From UBA7446 sp049596455 (GTDB taxonomy: Bacteria > Bacteroidota > Bacteroidia > Flavobacteriales > Flavobacteriaceae), in contig JBMYLP010000001.1 of assembly GCA_049596455.1 (NCBI GenBank), positions 124,001 through 188,000 of the forward strand: a DNA stretch of 64,000 nt, written 5' to 3'. Below the pieces are notes generated by a model that worked only from the letters and a program-made list of their open reading frames with translations, searched no databases and had not been told where the DNA came from. This document shows, one piece after another, positions 1 to 8,953 of this stretch. Made by a program: the position numbers and the translations under genes. Each line of letters opens with the position of its first letter. Positions within the stretch are counted from its first letter, which is position 1.

Positions 1-276
1 CAAAACGCTGGTTCGGTGTTTATAGGAAATTACACACCTGAAAGTGCAGGTGATTATGCTTCGGGAACCAATCACACGCTGCCTACCAATGGCTATACCA
101 AACAGTATAGCGGTGTAAACCTTGATGCGTTTACCAAAGCCATTACCTATCAACGCATTAGCGCCGAAGGGATTCAAAATTTGGGGCCAAGCATTGAAGC
201 CATGGCAGAAGCAGAAGGGCTATTTGCACACAAAAATGCGGTTACACTTCGCTTAAAAGATTTAAACAATGGCTAA
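1..276 (+). CDS. hisD: Histidinol dehydrogenase, C-terminal part (cut by window start)
   Basis: Only the last 91 residues are present; the frame is open to base 1. HisD oxidises L-histidinol to L-histidine in two NAD-dependent steps. The visible part holds the family motif GNYTPESAGDYASGTNHTLP and near the end EGLFAHKNAV, whose His matches the C-terminal zinc-ligand region of known HisD enzymes. The stop overlaps the hisC start by 8 bases, so it is translationally linked to the histidine genes that follow. The catalytic Glu-His pair would lie upstream of the window and cannot be checked. Confidence 0.95.
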   Translation, partial: QNAGSVFIGNYTPESAGDYASGTNHTLPTNGYTKQYSGVNLDAFTKAITYQRISAEGIQNLGPSIEAMAEAEGLFAHKNAVTLRLKDLNNG

Positions 277-1321
277 GTCATTTGATGTATCGCAATGGGC
301 ACGACCCGAAATGTTGGCTCTACAGCCTTACACTTCGGCACGGGATACGTTTACTGCCAAAGAAGGTGAGTGGACTTTTTTGGATGCCAACGAAAATCCT
401 AATGCCACAGCAGTAAACCGTTATCCAGATCCAAATCAATCTGAACTAAAGAGCGTTATTGCTAAGCTTCGTGGTTGTAATGAAAATCAACTCTTGATTG
501 GAAATGGGAGTGATGAAGTATTGGATTTAATTTTTAGGGCGTTTTGCGCACCCTATAAAGACGAGATTGTCATCATGCCTCCAACCTATGGCATGTATAA
601 GGTGTTGGCAAATATCAATAGCGTAGGGCTGATTGAAGTGCCGCTTGATACTGATTTTCAATTACAACCTGAAAAAATTTTGGCTTCTGTTTCACTAAAC
701 ACCAAAGCGTTGTTCTTCTGTAGCCCCAACAATCCTAGTGGCAATGCATTTAAAGATGCTGATATTCAAATGCTAGTAGATAAGTTTAATGGGATTATTG
801 TGTTAGACGAGGCGTATATCGATTTTACCGATTTTCCAAGTTGGTCGAAAAAGCTAGCAGAATATCCAAATCTGATTGTAACACAAACGCTTTCCAAAGC
901 CTATGGTTTGGCAGGATTGCGTTTGGGAATTGCTATCGCTAATCCTGACATTATTGCGTTGCTTAAGCGAATTAAACCGCCTTATAACATCAACACGCTA
1001 AGTCAACAGCATGCCATCGAAGCCCTTACAGACACAAAAACGGTAAAAGCACAAATTGCAGAAAGCATATCGGAACGCAATAGGTTAGCACAAGCATTAA
1101 CTGTCTTTACATGGGTAAAAAAGATTTTCCCTTCAGACGCCAATTTTTTACTTGTTAAAGTAGATAATGCCTCTAAACGATACGCCGAATTATTAGCTAA
1201 AAATATTGTTACGCGCGACCGTTCCTCGCAAGAAAATTGTGAAAACTGTATCCGCATTAGTGTGGGAACACCACAAGAAAATGATAAACTTATTGCAGCA
1301 TGTAAATCATTATCCGTATGA
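269..1321 (+). CDS. hisC: Histidinol-phosphate aminotransferase
   Basis: A 350-residue fold-type I PLP aminotransferase that converts imidazole acetol phosphate plus glutamate into histidinol phosphate. Visible motifs are SPNNPSG (about 152-158), LDEAYIDF (about 179-186) and the PLP-binding lysine in TLSKAYGLAGLRLG (Lys at about 210). Length is normal for the family. It lies between hisD and hisB, overlapping hisD by 8 bases and hisB by 4 (ATGA), which fits an operon with coupled translation. Nothing unusual was seen. Confidence 0.97.
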   Translation: MAKSFDVSQWARPEMLALQPYTSARDTFTAKEGEWTFLDANENPNATAVNRYPDPNQSELKSVIAKLRGCNENQLLIGNGSDEVLDLIFRAFCAPYKDEIVIMPPTYGMYKVLANINSVGLIEVPLDTDFQLQPEKILASVSLNTKALFFCSPNNPSGNAFKDADIQMLVDKFNGIIVLDEAYIDFTDFPSWSKKLAEYPNLIVTQTLSKAYGLAGLRLGIAIANPDIIALLKRIKPPYNINTLSQQHAIEALTDTKTVKAQIAESISERNRLAQALTVFTWVKKIFPSDANFLLVKVDNASKRYAELLAKNIVTRDRSSQENCENCIRISVGTPQENDKLIAACKSLSV

Positions 1322-2442
1322 AAAAAATATTGTTTATAGATAGAGATGGAACGTTGGCATTAGAGCCAACAGACTATCAATTGGATGCCTTGGATAAACT
1401 CGAGTTCTACCCGGGTGTATTTCAGTATTTGGGACGCATTGCTAAAGAAATGGACTATGAGTTGGTGATGGTTACCAATCAAGACGGGTTGGGCACCACC
1501 AGTTTCCCCGAAGACAGCTTTTGGCCTACGCATGATTTTATGCTTACGTCATTAAAAAATGAGGGCGTTGCGTTTGATGAAATCTTTATTGACAAGAGTA
1601 TGCCCGAAGACAATGCGCCCACACGTAAACCCAAAACAGGCATGCTAACAACTTATTTGAACAATGCCGATTATGATTTGGCAAATTCCTATGTGATTGG
1701 GGATAGATTGAGCGATATGCAATTGGCCCAAAACCTTGGTGCTAAGGGTATTTTACTGCAATATGATGAGCGAATGGTTCAAGAAATTTCAGACGAACTA
1801 AAATCCGTAATTGCCCTGCAAACCCAAACTTGGGAAGCGGTTTACACCTTGCTAAAAGCAGGATCACGACGTGCTGTACACACCCGAACAACCAAAGAAA
1901 CGGACATCAGCATTGCCCTGAATTTGGACGGTACTGGACAAAGCAACATAGACACCGGCATTGCCTTTTTTGACCATATGCTAGACCAATTGGCACGCCA
2001 CGGCGGTATTGACATTGCATTAACCACCAAAGGCGATTTGGAGGTGGACGAGCACCACACCATCGAAGATACGGCTATTGCTTTAGGCGAAGCGTTTGCT
2101 ATGGCATTGGGAAATAAATTAGGCATGGAACGCTATGGTTTTTGTTTGCCTATGGACGACTGCTTGGCGCAAGTTGCCATTGATTTTGGAGGTCGTGCAT
2201 GGTTGATGTGGGATGCTAAATTTAAGCGTGAGCTGATTGGAAAAATGCCTACCGAAATGTTTTTCCACTTCTTTAAATCCTTTGCTGACGGGGCAAAAGC
2301 AAACCTAAACATCAAGGCGGAAGGGCACAACGAGCACCACAAAATTGAAGCCATTTTTAAGGCTTTTGCTAAAGCCATAAAAGCTGCCATAAAGCGTGAT
2401 GCCGAAAAACTAGTCTTGCCTTCAACTAAGGGTCAGTTATGA
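1318..2442 (+). CDS. hisB: Bifunctional histidinol-phosphatase / imidazoleglycerol-phosphate dehydratase
   Basis: A 374-residue fusion. The N-terminal HAD domain (about 1-170) starts with DRDGT (Asp8 and Asp10 are the expected nucleophile and acid/base) and dephosphorylates histidinol phosphate. The C-terminal domain (about 182-374) has the dehydratase metal motifs FFDHMLDQLARHGG, DEHHTIEDTA and GHNEHHKIEAIFKA and dehydrates imidazoleglycerol phosphate. The fused arrangement is known from enterobacteria and is common in Bacteroidota. ATGA overlaps with hisC upstream and hisH downstream. Confidence 0.96.
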   Translation: MKKILFIDRDGTLALEPTDYQLDALDKLEFYPGVFQYLGRIAKEMDYELVMVTNQDGLGTTSFPEDSFWPTHDFMLTSLKNEGVAFDEIFIDKSMPEDNAPTRKPKTGMLTTYLNNADYDLANSYVIGDRLSDMQLAQNLGAKGILLQYDERMVQEISDELKSVIALQTQTWEAVYTLLKAGSRRAVHTRTTKETDISIALNLDGTGQSNIDTGIAFFDHMLDQLARHGGIDIALTTKGDLEVDEHHTIEDTAIALGEAFAMALGNKLGMERYGFCLPMDDCLAQVAIDFGGRAWLMWDAKFKRELIGKMPTEMFFHFFKSFADGAKANLNIKAEGHNEHHKIEAIFKAFAKAIKAAIKRDAEKLVLPSTKGQL

Positions 2443-3017
2443 AAGTCGTGATTATTGATTACGGCGCTGGGAACATCCAGAGCATTCGTTTTGCCTTAGA
2501 GCGTTTGGGTGCAACTGCGGTGTTAAGCCACGATGCGGAGGAAATTCAACAGGCAACGCACGTCATTTTTCCGGGGGTGGGCGAGGCGAGCTCTGCCATG
2601 GAAAAACTTTGCGCTACAGGGTTGGACAAAGTCATTCCTACGCTCACCCAACCCGTTTTGGGGATTTGTTTGGGTATGCAGCTGATGTGTCGTTCTTCGG
2701 AAGAAGGCAATACCAAAGGCTTGGGTGTATTTGATACGGAAGTGCTGCGCTTTACAACCGATTTAAATGTACCGCATATGGGTTGGAATACGGTTGATGG
2801 TTCAGGAAACTTGTTTTTGAATATCCCTCAAAACAGCCATTTTTATTTGGTGCACAGCTACTATGCAAATGTGTGTAACGACACCGTTGCGAGTTGTACG
2901 TACGATATACCCTTTAGTGCAGCCTTAGCGCGCGATAATTTTTACGGCACGCAATTTCACCCTGAAAAAAGTGGTGGCGTGGGTGCCACATTATTACAAA
3001 ACTTTTTAAACTTATGA
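2439..3017 (+). CDS. hisH: Imidazole glycerol phosphate synthase, glutaminase subunit
   Basis: A 192-residue class I glutamine amidotransferase. It supplies ammonia to HisF for imidazole ring closure. The catalytic triad is visible: Cys77 in GICLGMQ, and His174 and Glu176 in FHPEKS. Length is typical. It starts inside the hisB stop (ATGA) and ends inside the hisA start in the same way. HisH and HisF form a heterodimer; here hisA separates the two genes, the usual order in this operon type. Confidence 0.96.
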   Translation: MKVVIIDYGAGNIQSIRFALERLGATAVLSHDAEEIQQATHVIFPGVGEASSAMEKLCATGLDKVIPTLTQPVLGICLGMQLMCRSSEEGNTKGLGVFDTEVLRFTTDLNVPHMGWNTVDGSGNLFLNIPQNSHFYLVHSYYANVCNDTVASCTYDIPFSAALARDNFYGTQFHPEKSGGVGATLLQNFLNL

Positions 3018-3742
3018 TTCTTATTCCTGCCATAGACATCATCAACGGGCAATGTGTTCGTCTTACCAAAGGGGATTACGATACCAAAAAGGTGTACAAC
3101 GAATCGCCTGTGGAAGTAGCCAAAGCCTTTGAAGGGGCTGGACTAACGCATGTGCACGTGGTCGATTTGGACGGCGCGCGTGCCAAACACATTGTAAATG
3201 CCAAAGTATTGGAGGAAATAGCTTCCAAAACATCTTTACAGGTCGATTTTGGAGGGGGAATTAAATCCGAAGACGATTTGCAAACAGCTTTTGATTGCGG
3301 GGCATCACAGGTAACGCTGGGTAGTATTGCGGTGAGTGCACCTGAGTTGGTGTTGGAGTGGCTTGATAAATTTGGATCAGAACGCCTTATTTTAGGTGCC
3401 GATGCCAAAAACAGACGCATTGCCACGCATGGTTGGGAACAAGATTCGGGCTTAGATGTTATCGACTTTGTCAAAGACTATACCCAAAAAGGTTTTGAAT
3501 ACGTGCTCTGCACGGATGTTGCCAAAGACGGTATGTTGCAAGGACCATCGCTAGAATTGTATTATGAATTGCTTGAGGAACTTCCTGAGATAGCCTTGAT
3601 TGCTTCGGGTGGGGTAACCACTATGGACGATATTTATCAATGTGCCGAATTGGGCTGCGCTGCAGCCGTAATCGGTAAAGCCATTTACGAAGGAAATATT
3701 TCCTTAAAGGAGTTGGAACAATATCAAACCGAACAAAACTAA
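3014..3742 (+). CDS. hisA: ProFAR isomerase (1-(5-phosphoribosyl)-5-[(phosphoribosylamino)methylideneamino]imidazole-4-carboxamide isomerase)
   Basis: A 242-residue half-barrel-duplicated (beta/alpha)8 enzyme of the HisA/HisF family catalysing the Amadori rearrangement of ProFAR to PRFAR. Asp8 in IPAIDIING is the expected general base, and CTDVAKDGMLQGP carries the second catalytic Asp. The phosphate-binding segments FGGGIKS and ASGGV are present. It overlaps hisH by 4 bases and is followed after one base by hisF. HisF is told apart from it by its CLDIKDG start. Confidence 0.96.
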   Translation: MILIPAIDIINGQCVRLTKGDYDTKKVYNESPVEVAKAFEGAGLTHVHVVDLDGARAKHIVNAKVLEEIASKTSLQVDFGGGIKSEDDLQTAFDCGASQVTLGSIAVSAPELVLEWLDKFGSERLILGADAKNRRIATHGWEQDSGLDVIDFVKDYTQKGFEYVLCTDVAKDGMLQGPSLELYYELLEELPEIALIASGGVTTMDDIYQCAELGCAAAVIGKAIYEGNISLKELEQYQTEQN

Positions 3743-3743
3743 T

Positions 3744-4496
3744 ATGCTTACCAAACGCATCATTCCCTGTTTAGATATCAAAGACGGACGCACCGTTAAG
3801 GGGATCAATTTTGTGTCGCTCCGTGATGCCGGCGATCCGGTGGAACTGGCACAACGCTATGCCGAGGAAGGCGCAGATGAATTGGTGTTTTTGGATATTT
3901 CTGCCTCGGAAGAAAAGCGCAAAACCTTAGCCCAATTGGTGCGTCGTGTGGCGCATGCCATTGATATTCCCTTTACGGTGGGTGGTGGTATTAGCTCGGT
4001 GGAAGATGTTGGAATTTTACTAGATAATGGCGCAGACAAAGTGTCGATTAACTCTTCGGCGGTGCGACGTCCGGAGCTTATCAGCGAATTGGCACAAAAA
4101 TTTGGCACCCAATGCATTGTGGTTGCCATTGATGCCAAACAGATTGAAAACGAATGGGTGGTGCATTTGGTGGGCGGAAAAGTGCCCACGGAACGCAAAC
4201 TCTTTGAATGGGCAGATGAGGCGGTTGCCAGAGGCGCAGGCGAACTGTTGTTTACCTCTATGGATCATGATGGTACAAAACAAGGTTTTGCCAATGATGC
4301 CTTACGTCAATTGGCTGAACGGGTTTCGGTGCCTATCATTGCCTCGGGCGGTGCAGGTACGGTACAACATTTTATAGATACCTTTGCTCTTGGAAATGCT
4401 GATGCTGCCTTGGCGGCTAGTGTGTTTCATTTTAAAGAAATAAGTATCCCTGAACTAAAAACGATATTACGCAACAACAAAATTCCGGTACGATGA
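3744..4496 (+). CDS. hisF: Imidazole glycerol phosphate synthase, cyclase subunit
   Basis: A 250-residue (beta/alpha)8 cyclase that uses HisH-derived ammonia to turn PRFAR into imidazoleglycerol phosphate and AICAR. The catalytic pair is visible as Asp11 in CLDIKDG and Asp130 in VVAIDAKQ. Phosphate loops TVGGGISS and ASGGAGT are present. It begins one base after hisA and overlaps hisIE by ATGA. Length is normal. Confidence 0.96.
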   Translation: MLTKRIIPCLDIKDGRTVKGINFVSLRDAGDPVELAQRYAEEGADELVFLDISASEEKRKTLAQLVRRVAHAIDIPFTVGGGISSVEDVGILLDNGADKVSINSSAVRRPELISELAQKFGTQCIVVAIDAKQIENEWVVHLVGGKVPTERKLFEWADEAVARGAGELLFTSMDHDGTKQGFANDALRQLAERVSVPIIASGGAGTVQHFIDTFALGNADAALAASVFHFKEISIPELKTILRNNKIPVR

Positions 4497-5089
4497 CCAT
4501 AGATTACAGTAAACACCCCGATGGATTGGTTCCTGCCATTGTGCAAGATGCGCAAACAAAAACGGTGCTGATGTTGGGCTATATGAACGCCGATGCCGTT
4601 GCCAAAACGCAAGACACCAAAAAGGTGACCTTCTTTAGTCGCAGTAAGAATCGTTTGTGGACTAAAGGGGAGGAGAGTGGCAACTTTTTGAATTTGGCAG
4701 ATATGACAGTGGATTGTGATAAGGATGCCCTTTTGATTCAAGCAACCCCGATTGGCCCAACCTGCCACAAGGGGAGCGACACCTGTTGGGACAAAGAAAA
4801 CACCCCCAATTATGGCTTTTTATCGGTTTTGGAAACCATTATTGCCGACCGCAAAAACAATCCAACAGAAAAAAGCTATGTAGCCAGTTTGTTGGCAAAA
4901 GGGATTAATAAGGTAGCCCAAAAAGTAGGCGAGGAGGCGGTAGAAACCGTCATTGAAGCCAAAGACAGTAATTCCGATTTGTTCCTAAACGAAAGCGCCG
5001 ATTTGCTGTTTCACCTGTTGATATTACTGCAAGCCAAAGGGTTTTCGCTGCACGATGTGGTGGATGTACTAGAGAATAGGCAAAAGTGA
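4493..5089 (+). CDS. hisI: Bifunctional phosphoribosyl-AMP cyclohydrolase / phosphoribosyl-ATP diphosphatase
   Basis: A 198-residue HisIE fusion catalysing the second and third steps of histidine synthesis. The HisI part (about 1-105) has the metal cluster DCDKDA (74-79) and the cysteines of GPTCHKGSDTCW (Cys91, Cys98). The HisE part (about 110-198) has the helical motif KVGEEAVETVIEAK. It is the last gene of the operon; a palindromic repeat and a rho-independent terminator follow within 125 bases. Confidence 0.96.
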   Translation: MTIDYSKHPDGLVPAIVQDAQTKTVLMLGYMNADAVAKTQDTKKVTFFSRSKNRLWTKGEESGNFLNLADMTVDCDKDALLIQATPIGPTCHKGSDTCWDKENTPNYGFLSVLETIIADRKNNPTEKSYVASLLAKGINKVAQKVGEEAVETVIEAKDSNSDLFLNESADLLFHLLILLQAKGFSLHDVVDVLENRQK

Positions 5090-5127
5090 GTAGGCAAGAG
5101 GCTGCCTAAGGCAGGGTAATAGTTAAT
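5090..5127. repeat. Dispersed GTAGGCA...CTGCC-TAAGGCAG element, copy 1
   Basis: Directly behind hisIE lies GTAGGCAA followed by the palindrome CTGCCTAAGGCAG (5102-5114) and GGTAATAGTTAAT. The same arrangement recurs behind the MscS gene (6142-6180) and behind the E1 dehydrogenase gene (40985-41040). All three copies sit immediately 3' of a coding region, so it looks like a small intergenic palindromic repeat of this genome. Confidence 0.6.
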
Positions 5128-5184
5128 GGAAAGGGTTTTGAAAATCAAGTAACACAAGCATCTTAGTGAAACGTCTAATACGAT

Positions 5185-5210
5185 AATGGGAGGGAAACCT
5201 CCCATTTTTT
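5185..5210 (+). terminator. Rho-independent terminator of the his operon
   Basis: An 8-bp perfect stem (ATGGGAGG / CCTCCCAT) with a GAAA tetraloop followed by six T. It lies about 100 bases after hisIE and before the next gene, so it should end the histidine transcript. Confidence 0.85.
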
Positions 5211-5225
5211 GTTCTATTAATGTGA

Positions 5226-5257
5226 TTTTGCTACATTAGCTACAAACTCTAAATCTT
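5226..5257 (+). promoter_or_regulatory. Possible promoter of the MscS gene
   Basis: TTTTG (5226-5230), a 19-base spacer, then TAAATCTT (5250-5257), an imperfect match to the flavobacterial -33 TTG / -7 TAnnTTTG promoter. The start codon follows at 5265. It lies just after the his terminator, where a new promoter is expected. Confidence 0.35.
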
Positions 5258-5264
5258 ATTAATC

Positions 5265-6080
5265 ATGGAAAATGCAGAACTATGGCTAAGCAAAGGCATT
5301 GACTTTGTTGTTGAATTTGGTCCAAAAATCATTGGGGCTATCCTTGTGTACATTGTGGGAAATTGGGTGCTAAAAAAAGTACTAAAAGGCACTGATCATC
5401 TAATGCGTAAAAGCAAATACGAACCCACATTACAACGCTTTTTATTGAATTTGATAGGGTGGGCATTTAAAGCCATTTTACTAATTGTGGTCATTTCCAT
5501 TTTAGGGATTGACATCACGGCTTTTGCTGCTGTAATTGCTGCTGCCGGTCTTGCCATTGGGCTTTCGTTGCAAGGGTCGTTAGGAAACTTTGCAGGTGGG
5601 GTGCTTATTATGGTCTTTAAGCCCTATAAAATTGATGATTTAATTGAAGCGCAGGGTGTGATTGGTCATGTAAAGGAAATTGACATTTTCACTACCAAGC
5701 TTATAACTCCAGATAACAAACAGGTAATTATTCCAAACGGTGCTATGGCTAATGGAAATATTACCAACTACACGGCAGAAGGTAAGATTCGTGTAGATGC
5801 CGTTGTAGGCGTGGGCTATGGCGAAGATATCAAAGAAACCAAAATGGTGTTGCTAGACGTACTTACAAAGCATCCAAAGGTGCTTAAGCAACCCGAACCC
5901 TCAGTTAATGTATTGGAATTGGCAGACAGCTCGGTAAACTTTGCGGTAAGACCCTATTGCAAACCCGAAGACTATTGGGAGGTCTATTTTGATACCTACG
6001 AAGGGGCAAAATTAGCATTAGACCAAGCCAATATCGAAATACCCTACCCGCACAGTGTGGAAATTCATAAAGAGGGATAA
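5265..6080 (+). CDS. Small-conductance mechanosensitive channel (MscS family)
   Basis: A 271-residue inner-membrane protein, close to the 286 residues of E. coli MscS. Three membrane segments are visible (about 17-38, 60-82, 85-112). The third is the Ala/Gly-rich pore helix AAAGLAIGLSLQGSLGNFAGG, the most diagnostic element, followed by the beta domain (IDDLIEAQGVIGHVKEID) and the alpha/beta C-terminal domain. The family opens on membrane tension to release solutes during hypo-osmotic shock. Monocistronic: a terminator lies before it and a palindromic repeat after it. Confidence 0.93.
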   Translation: MENAELWLSKGIDFVVEFGPKIIGAILVYIVGNWVLKKVLKGTDHLMRKSKYEPTLQRFLLNLIGWAFKAILLIVVISILGIDITAFAAVIAAAGLAIGLSLQGSLGNFAGGVLIMVFKPYKIDDLIEAQGVIGHVKEIDIFTTKLITPDNKQVIIPNGAMANGNITNYTAEGKIRVDAVVGVGYGEDIKETKMVLLDVLTKHPKVLKQPEPSVNVLELADSSVNFAVRPYCKPEDYWEVYFDTYEGAKLALDQANIEIPYPHSVEIHKEG

Positions 6081-6141
6081 TTATACACTGTTTCACTTGT
6101 AAATACTACTAAAAGATCTATTGGAAAGTAGTGAAAATTGA

Positions 6142-6180
6142 GTAGGCAAACGTTTCCCTGCCTATGGCAGGGTATTAGGT
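6142..6180. repeat. Dispersed GTAGGCA...CTGCC-TAT-GGCAG element, copy 2
   Basis: GTAGGCAA, then the perfect hairpin CCCTGCC-TAT-GGCAGGG (6156-6172), then GTATTAGGT. It matches the copies behind hisIE and behind the E1 dehydrogenase gene. The 7-bp stem could help stabilise or end the mscS transcript, but no T-run follows. Confidence 0.6.
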
Positions 6181-6213
6181 ATTCTGTAATAGTTCAATTA
6201 GTATCCTAGTTTC

Positions 6214-6387
6214 TTAGGGTGTATCTAAATTTTCCGCTAACCAAGAAATAGCTCCTAAAATAAGCAAAACAAACACCATTAGGGAGATGAGTACACTTAG
6301 TATGGGATAGCGATAAAATGTTCTTTTAAATTGACTGTTAACCAATGAGAGAAAAACAAAAAAGAGTATAATTAGTAACCAGTCCAT
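6214..6387 (-). CDS. Small two-helix membrane peptide, function unknown
   Basis: A 57-residue open frame in the otherwise empty 418-base gap between the MscS gene and the lipoprotein gene. It starts MDWLLIILFFVFLSLVN, has a short basic hydrophilic hinge (QFKRTFYRYP), then a second helix ISLMVFVLLILGAISWL and a short acidic tail. Two well-formed hydrophobic stretches split by a basic loop are not expected by chance, although the region is AT-rich. I recognise no family. It is divergent from the lipoprotein gene 112 bases away. Confidence 0.5.
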   Translation of the reverse strand: MDWLLIILFFVFLSLVNSQFKRTFYRYPILSVLISLMVFVLLILGAISWLAENLDTP

Positions 6388-6446
6388 TGATAAGATTTGA
6401 AAGTCTAAAAATAGTTTTTTCAGTTGAAATTAAATTAAGCACATTG

Positions 6447-6478
6447 TTTGTTTAAGTCTCAATAAACACTTACTTTAA
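6447..6478 (+). promoter_or_regulatory. Flavobacterial-type promoter of the lipoprotein gene
   Basis: TTTG (6447-6450), a 20-base spacer and TACTTTAA (6471-6478) match the -33/-7 layout of flavobacterial sigma-A promoters with mismatches only at the end of the -7 box. The start codon follows 20 bases later. Confidence 0.45.
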
Positions 6479-6498
6479 CCTCCTCTAAATCTCTCATC

Positions 6499-6903
6499 AT
6501 GAACTATCCCTTACCACTACTACTAATGCTAGTTGCATGTGCTTTTATCTCTTGCACAGCAGAAGAAACACCACACCCAATGGTTGGAGTATGGCAAATT
6601 GAACAAATTTTTCAGGAAGGTGAAGCATTACCTTTAGATAATTGTGACTTACTCACTACCTCCGATTTTAGGTCTAATGGCATCTTTTTTGAAAAAAGAC
6701 ATTCGAAACGTATTCTTGGTTGCTCGCTAAATAATAAAAGCGGAACATGGACTGAAACCTCCACTAATGTGCTGCGAATCACCTATGATAATAGCAGTGC
6801 CGATTTTCAAAACGTCAAATTTATTGTAAGCGATACCAAAATGACACTAACCGATGGCGATGGCTCCGAAAGTTTTTCTATTGTCTTTAAAAAAGTGGAA
6901 TAA
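6499..6903 (+). CDS. Lipocalin-like lipoprotein
   Basis: A 134-residue exported lipoprotein: signal peptide with lipobox ACAFISC (lipidated Cys at about 19). The mature part opens with the pattern VGVWQIEQIF and has later strands GTWTETSTNVLRITY and KMTLTDGDGSESFSIVFKK. This spacing resembles the small lipocalin-like domains (START-with-W, then SGTW) common in Flavobacteriaceae lipoproteins. The ligand is unknown. It has its own promoter and stands alone between divergent and co-directional neighbours. Confidence 0.7.
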   Translation: MNYPLPLLLMLVACAFISCTAEETPHPMVGVWQIEQIFQEGEALPLDNCDLLTTSDFRSNGIFFEKRHSKRILGCSLNNKSGTWTETSTNVLRITYDNSSADFQNVKFIVSDTKMTLTDGDGSESFSIVFKKVE

Positions 6904-7051
6904 ACAGTCTCTTAAAGTATTATTGGTATATGTATAGACGTAACTATCAACTATTATTTTTTGCATTTTCGCCTCAGCTTTATTTATTTTAGCAGGTGTA
7001 ACATTTTCTAATGTTATTCGCTATACTACATATAAACCTATACTATTTACC

Positions 7052-8950
7052 ATGCGACAATTCTTTTCCATTCAACGTGTTTTATCCTTTGCGCTGCTAG
7101 CGCTTTTTCTTCAGGGCTGCTCTAGTTTACAGACGTCATCAAAAAAGAACATTATTGAAGCGTATATTGATTTAAACAGTGTCGAGGACGACCAATTAAT
7201 TGTTTCTTTAGATCCAGGACCTTTCCCAAATGGAGAAGTTACTTTTTATATGCCTAGCGTCATTCCCGGCACCTATGAATACACTGATTTTGGACGCTTT
7301 GTGTCCAATCTTCAGGCTTTTGATAACAAAAATCAGCCTCTGGAAGTGGTCAAAGAAGGCAAGAACACATGGAAGATTGCCGAAGGCAAACGCTTGGATC
7401 GTATTACCTATTTGGTAGATGATACTTTTGACAGCGATAAAGGAACAAAAATTTACCCTATGGGTGGCACTAAGATTGAAAAAGACGAGGTGTTTTTGCT
7501 TAACCTTCATGGATTTGTAGGGTATTTTAAAGGAGGTAAAGAATGGTCGTATCGCGTTACCATCGATTCCCCAGCAGATTTGGTGCCTTTTTCTTCTATG
7601 GAAAATATAAGTCATACGGCTACAAAAGATATTTTTCTAGCGCGTCGTTATTTTAATATTATTGATGACCCCATTCTGTACACCAAAGACGATAGCGTTT
7701 CTTTTCAACTTGAAGACATTGAAATAAATTTTGCCGTGCATTCGCCAACAGGTACGCATAAGGCATCGGAATTTAAAGAAACGCTAATGAATATGATGCA
7801 AGCCCAAAAGCGATTTTTAGGGGCTGCTAATGCAACAAAGCGATACGATATTTTGCTCTTGCTGATGAGCATGGACGAACTTCAGCACTTTGGTGGTGTT
7901 CAAGGCGCCTTAGAGCATCATACCTCCACCACTGTAGTTTTCTACGAAGGAATTGACAAGGAATCGCTAAAAGAATATTTAACTGATGTCGTTTCACATG
8001 AGTTTTTCCATACGCTTACCCCATTAAATGTTCATTCTGAACAAATTCATGATTTCAACTACAATGAAGGAATCATGTCTCAACACTTGTGGATGTACGA
8101 AGGAACAACGGAATATTTCGCAAATCTGTTTCAGGTACAACAAGACCTGATTAACGAAGAAAACTTTTACAACCGCATGTCTGAAAAAATTGAGCTTTCC
8201 AAGCGGTTTGACGACAGCTTATCGTTTACCAAAATGAGCACCAATATCGTAGATGAGCCCTATCAGTCAAACTATCAAAATGTTTACTACAAAGGAGCTT
8301 TGATAAACATGTGTTTGGATATCATCATTCGGGAGCAAAGCGGTGGCACACGTGGCATATTGGATGTGATGCAAGGATTGGCAAAAAAATACGGAGTTCA
8401 TAAACCCTTTACTGACAAAGAATTATTTGATGAAATTACAGCCATGACTTACCCGGCGGTTGGCGAATTCTTTGCCACCTATGTGATAGGGGATACACCC
8501 ATTCCGTACAACGATTTCTTAAAAAAAGTTGGCTTAGCGCTAATGGATAAAGAAGTAGCTCTTCCGAGTATTATTATGTTGGAAAACAACATGCCGTTTA
8601 TCTCCAGTAAGATGAACGCATCTGGAGTTCCTGAGTTGGTGGTTTCGGGTCTTAACAACAGGCTAGAGGCGCTTGGACTACAAGAGGGCGATGTGCTGCG
8701 GGTGTTTAACGGTACCGAGTTACCTGAACTCAACGATGCAAATAGGAGTATGATTAATCAGTTGCTTGGTAGTTCTTTTGACTGGACTGCGGATACTGAA
8801 GTTTCGTTTGAAGTAGATCGCGATGGAAAACGAGTCAAATTAGGTGGTACAGCAGGCGAGGTGCTTGTTCCTGCTAAGGGCATACAACCATTAGAAATGA
8901 CTTCAGAAGCACAACAATTGATTCGCTCCTCTTGGTTGCACAGAAGCTAG
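7052..8950 (+). CDS. M61-family metallopeptidase lipoprotein with PDZ domain
   Basis: A 632-residue protein with a lipoprotein signal (LFLQGCSS). The zinc site is HEFFH (316-320) with the downstream ligand Glu350 in WMYEGTTEYFA, the pattern of M61 glycyl aminopeptidases. The N-terminal beta domain (about 30-200, with VTFYMPSVIPGTYEYTDFGRF) and the C-terminal PDZ-like domain (about 530-600, GLQEGDVLRVFNGTEL) complete the usual M61 order. Length is typical. It probably trims peptides in the periplasm or at the outer membrane. A DUF2461 gene begins 3 bases after its stop. Confidence 0.92.
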   Translation: MRQFFSIQRVLSFALLALFLQGCSSLQTSSKKNIIEAYIDLNSVEDDQLIVSLDPGPFPNGEVTFYMPSVIPGTYEYTDFGRFVSNLQAFDNKNQPLEVVKEGKNTWKIAEGKRLDRITYLVDDTFDSDKGTKIYPMGGTKIEKDEVFLLNLHGFVGYFKGGKEWSYRVTIDSPADLVPFSSMENISHTATKDIFLARRYFNIIDDPILYTKDDSVSFQLEDIEINFAVHSPTGTHKASEFKETLMNMMQAQKRFLGAANATKRYDILLLLMSMDELQHFGGVQGALEHHTSTTVVFYEGIDKESLKEYLTDVVSHEFFHTLTPLNVHSEQIHDFNYNEGIMSQHLWMYEGTTEYFANLFQVQQDLINEENFYNRMSEKIELSKRFDDSLSFTKMSTNIVDEPYQSNYQNVYYKGALINMCLDIIIREQSGGTRGILDVMQGLAKKYGVHKPFTDKELFDEITAMTYPAVGEFFATYVIGDTPIPYNDFLKKVGLALMDKEVALPSIIMLENNMPFISSKMNASGVPELVVSGLNNRLEALGLQEGDVLRVFNGTELPELNDANRSMINQLLGSSFDWTADTEVSFEVDRDGKRVKLGGTAGEVLVPAKGIQPLEMTSEAQQLIRSSWLHRS

Positions 8951-8953
8951 CCC

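Noticed and set aside
1842..2390. Minus-strand open frames within hisB
   Set aside because: Shadow frames of a strongly conserved enzyme with no features of their own.
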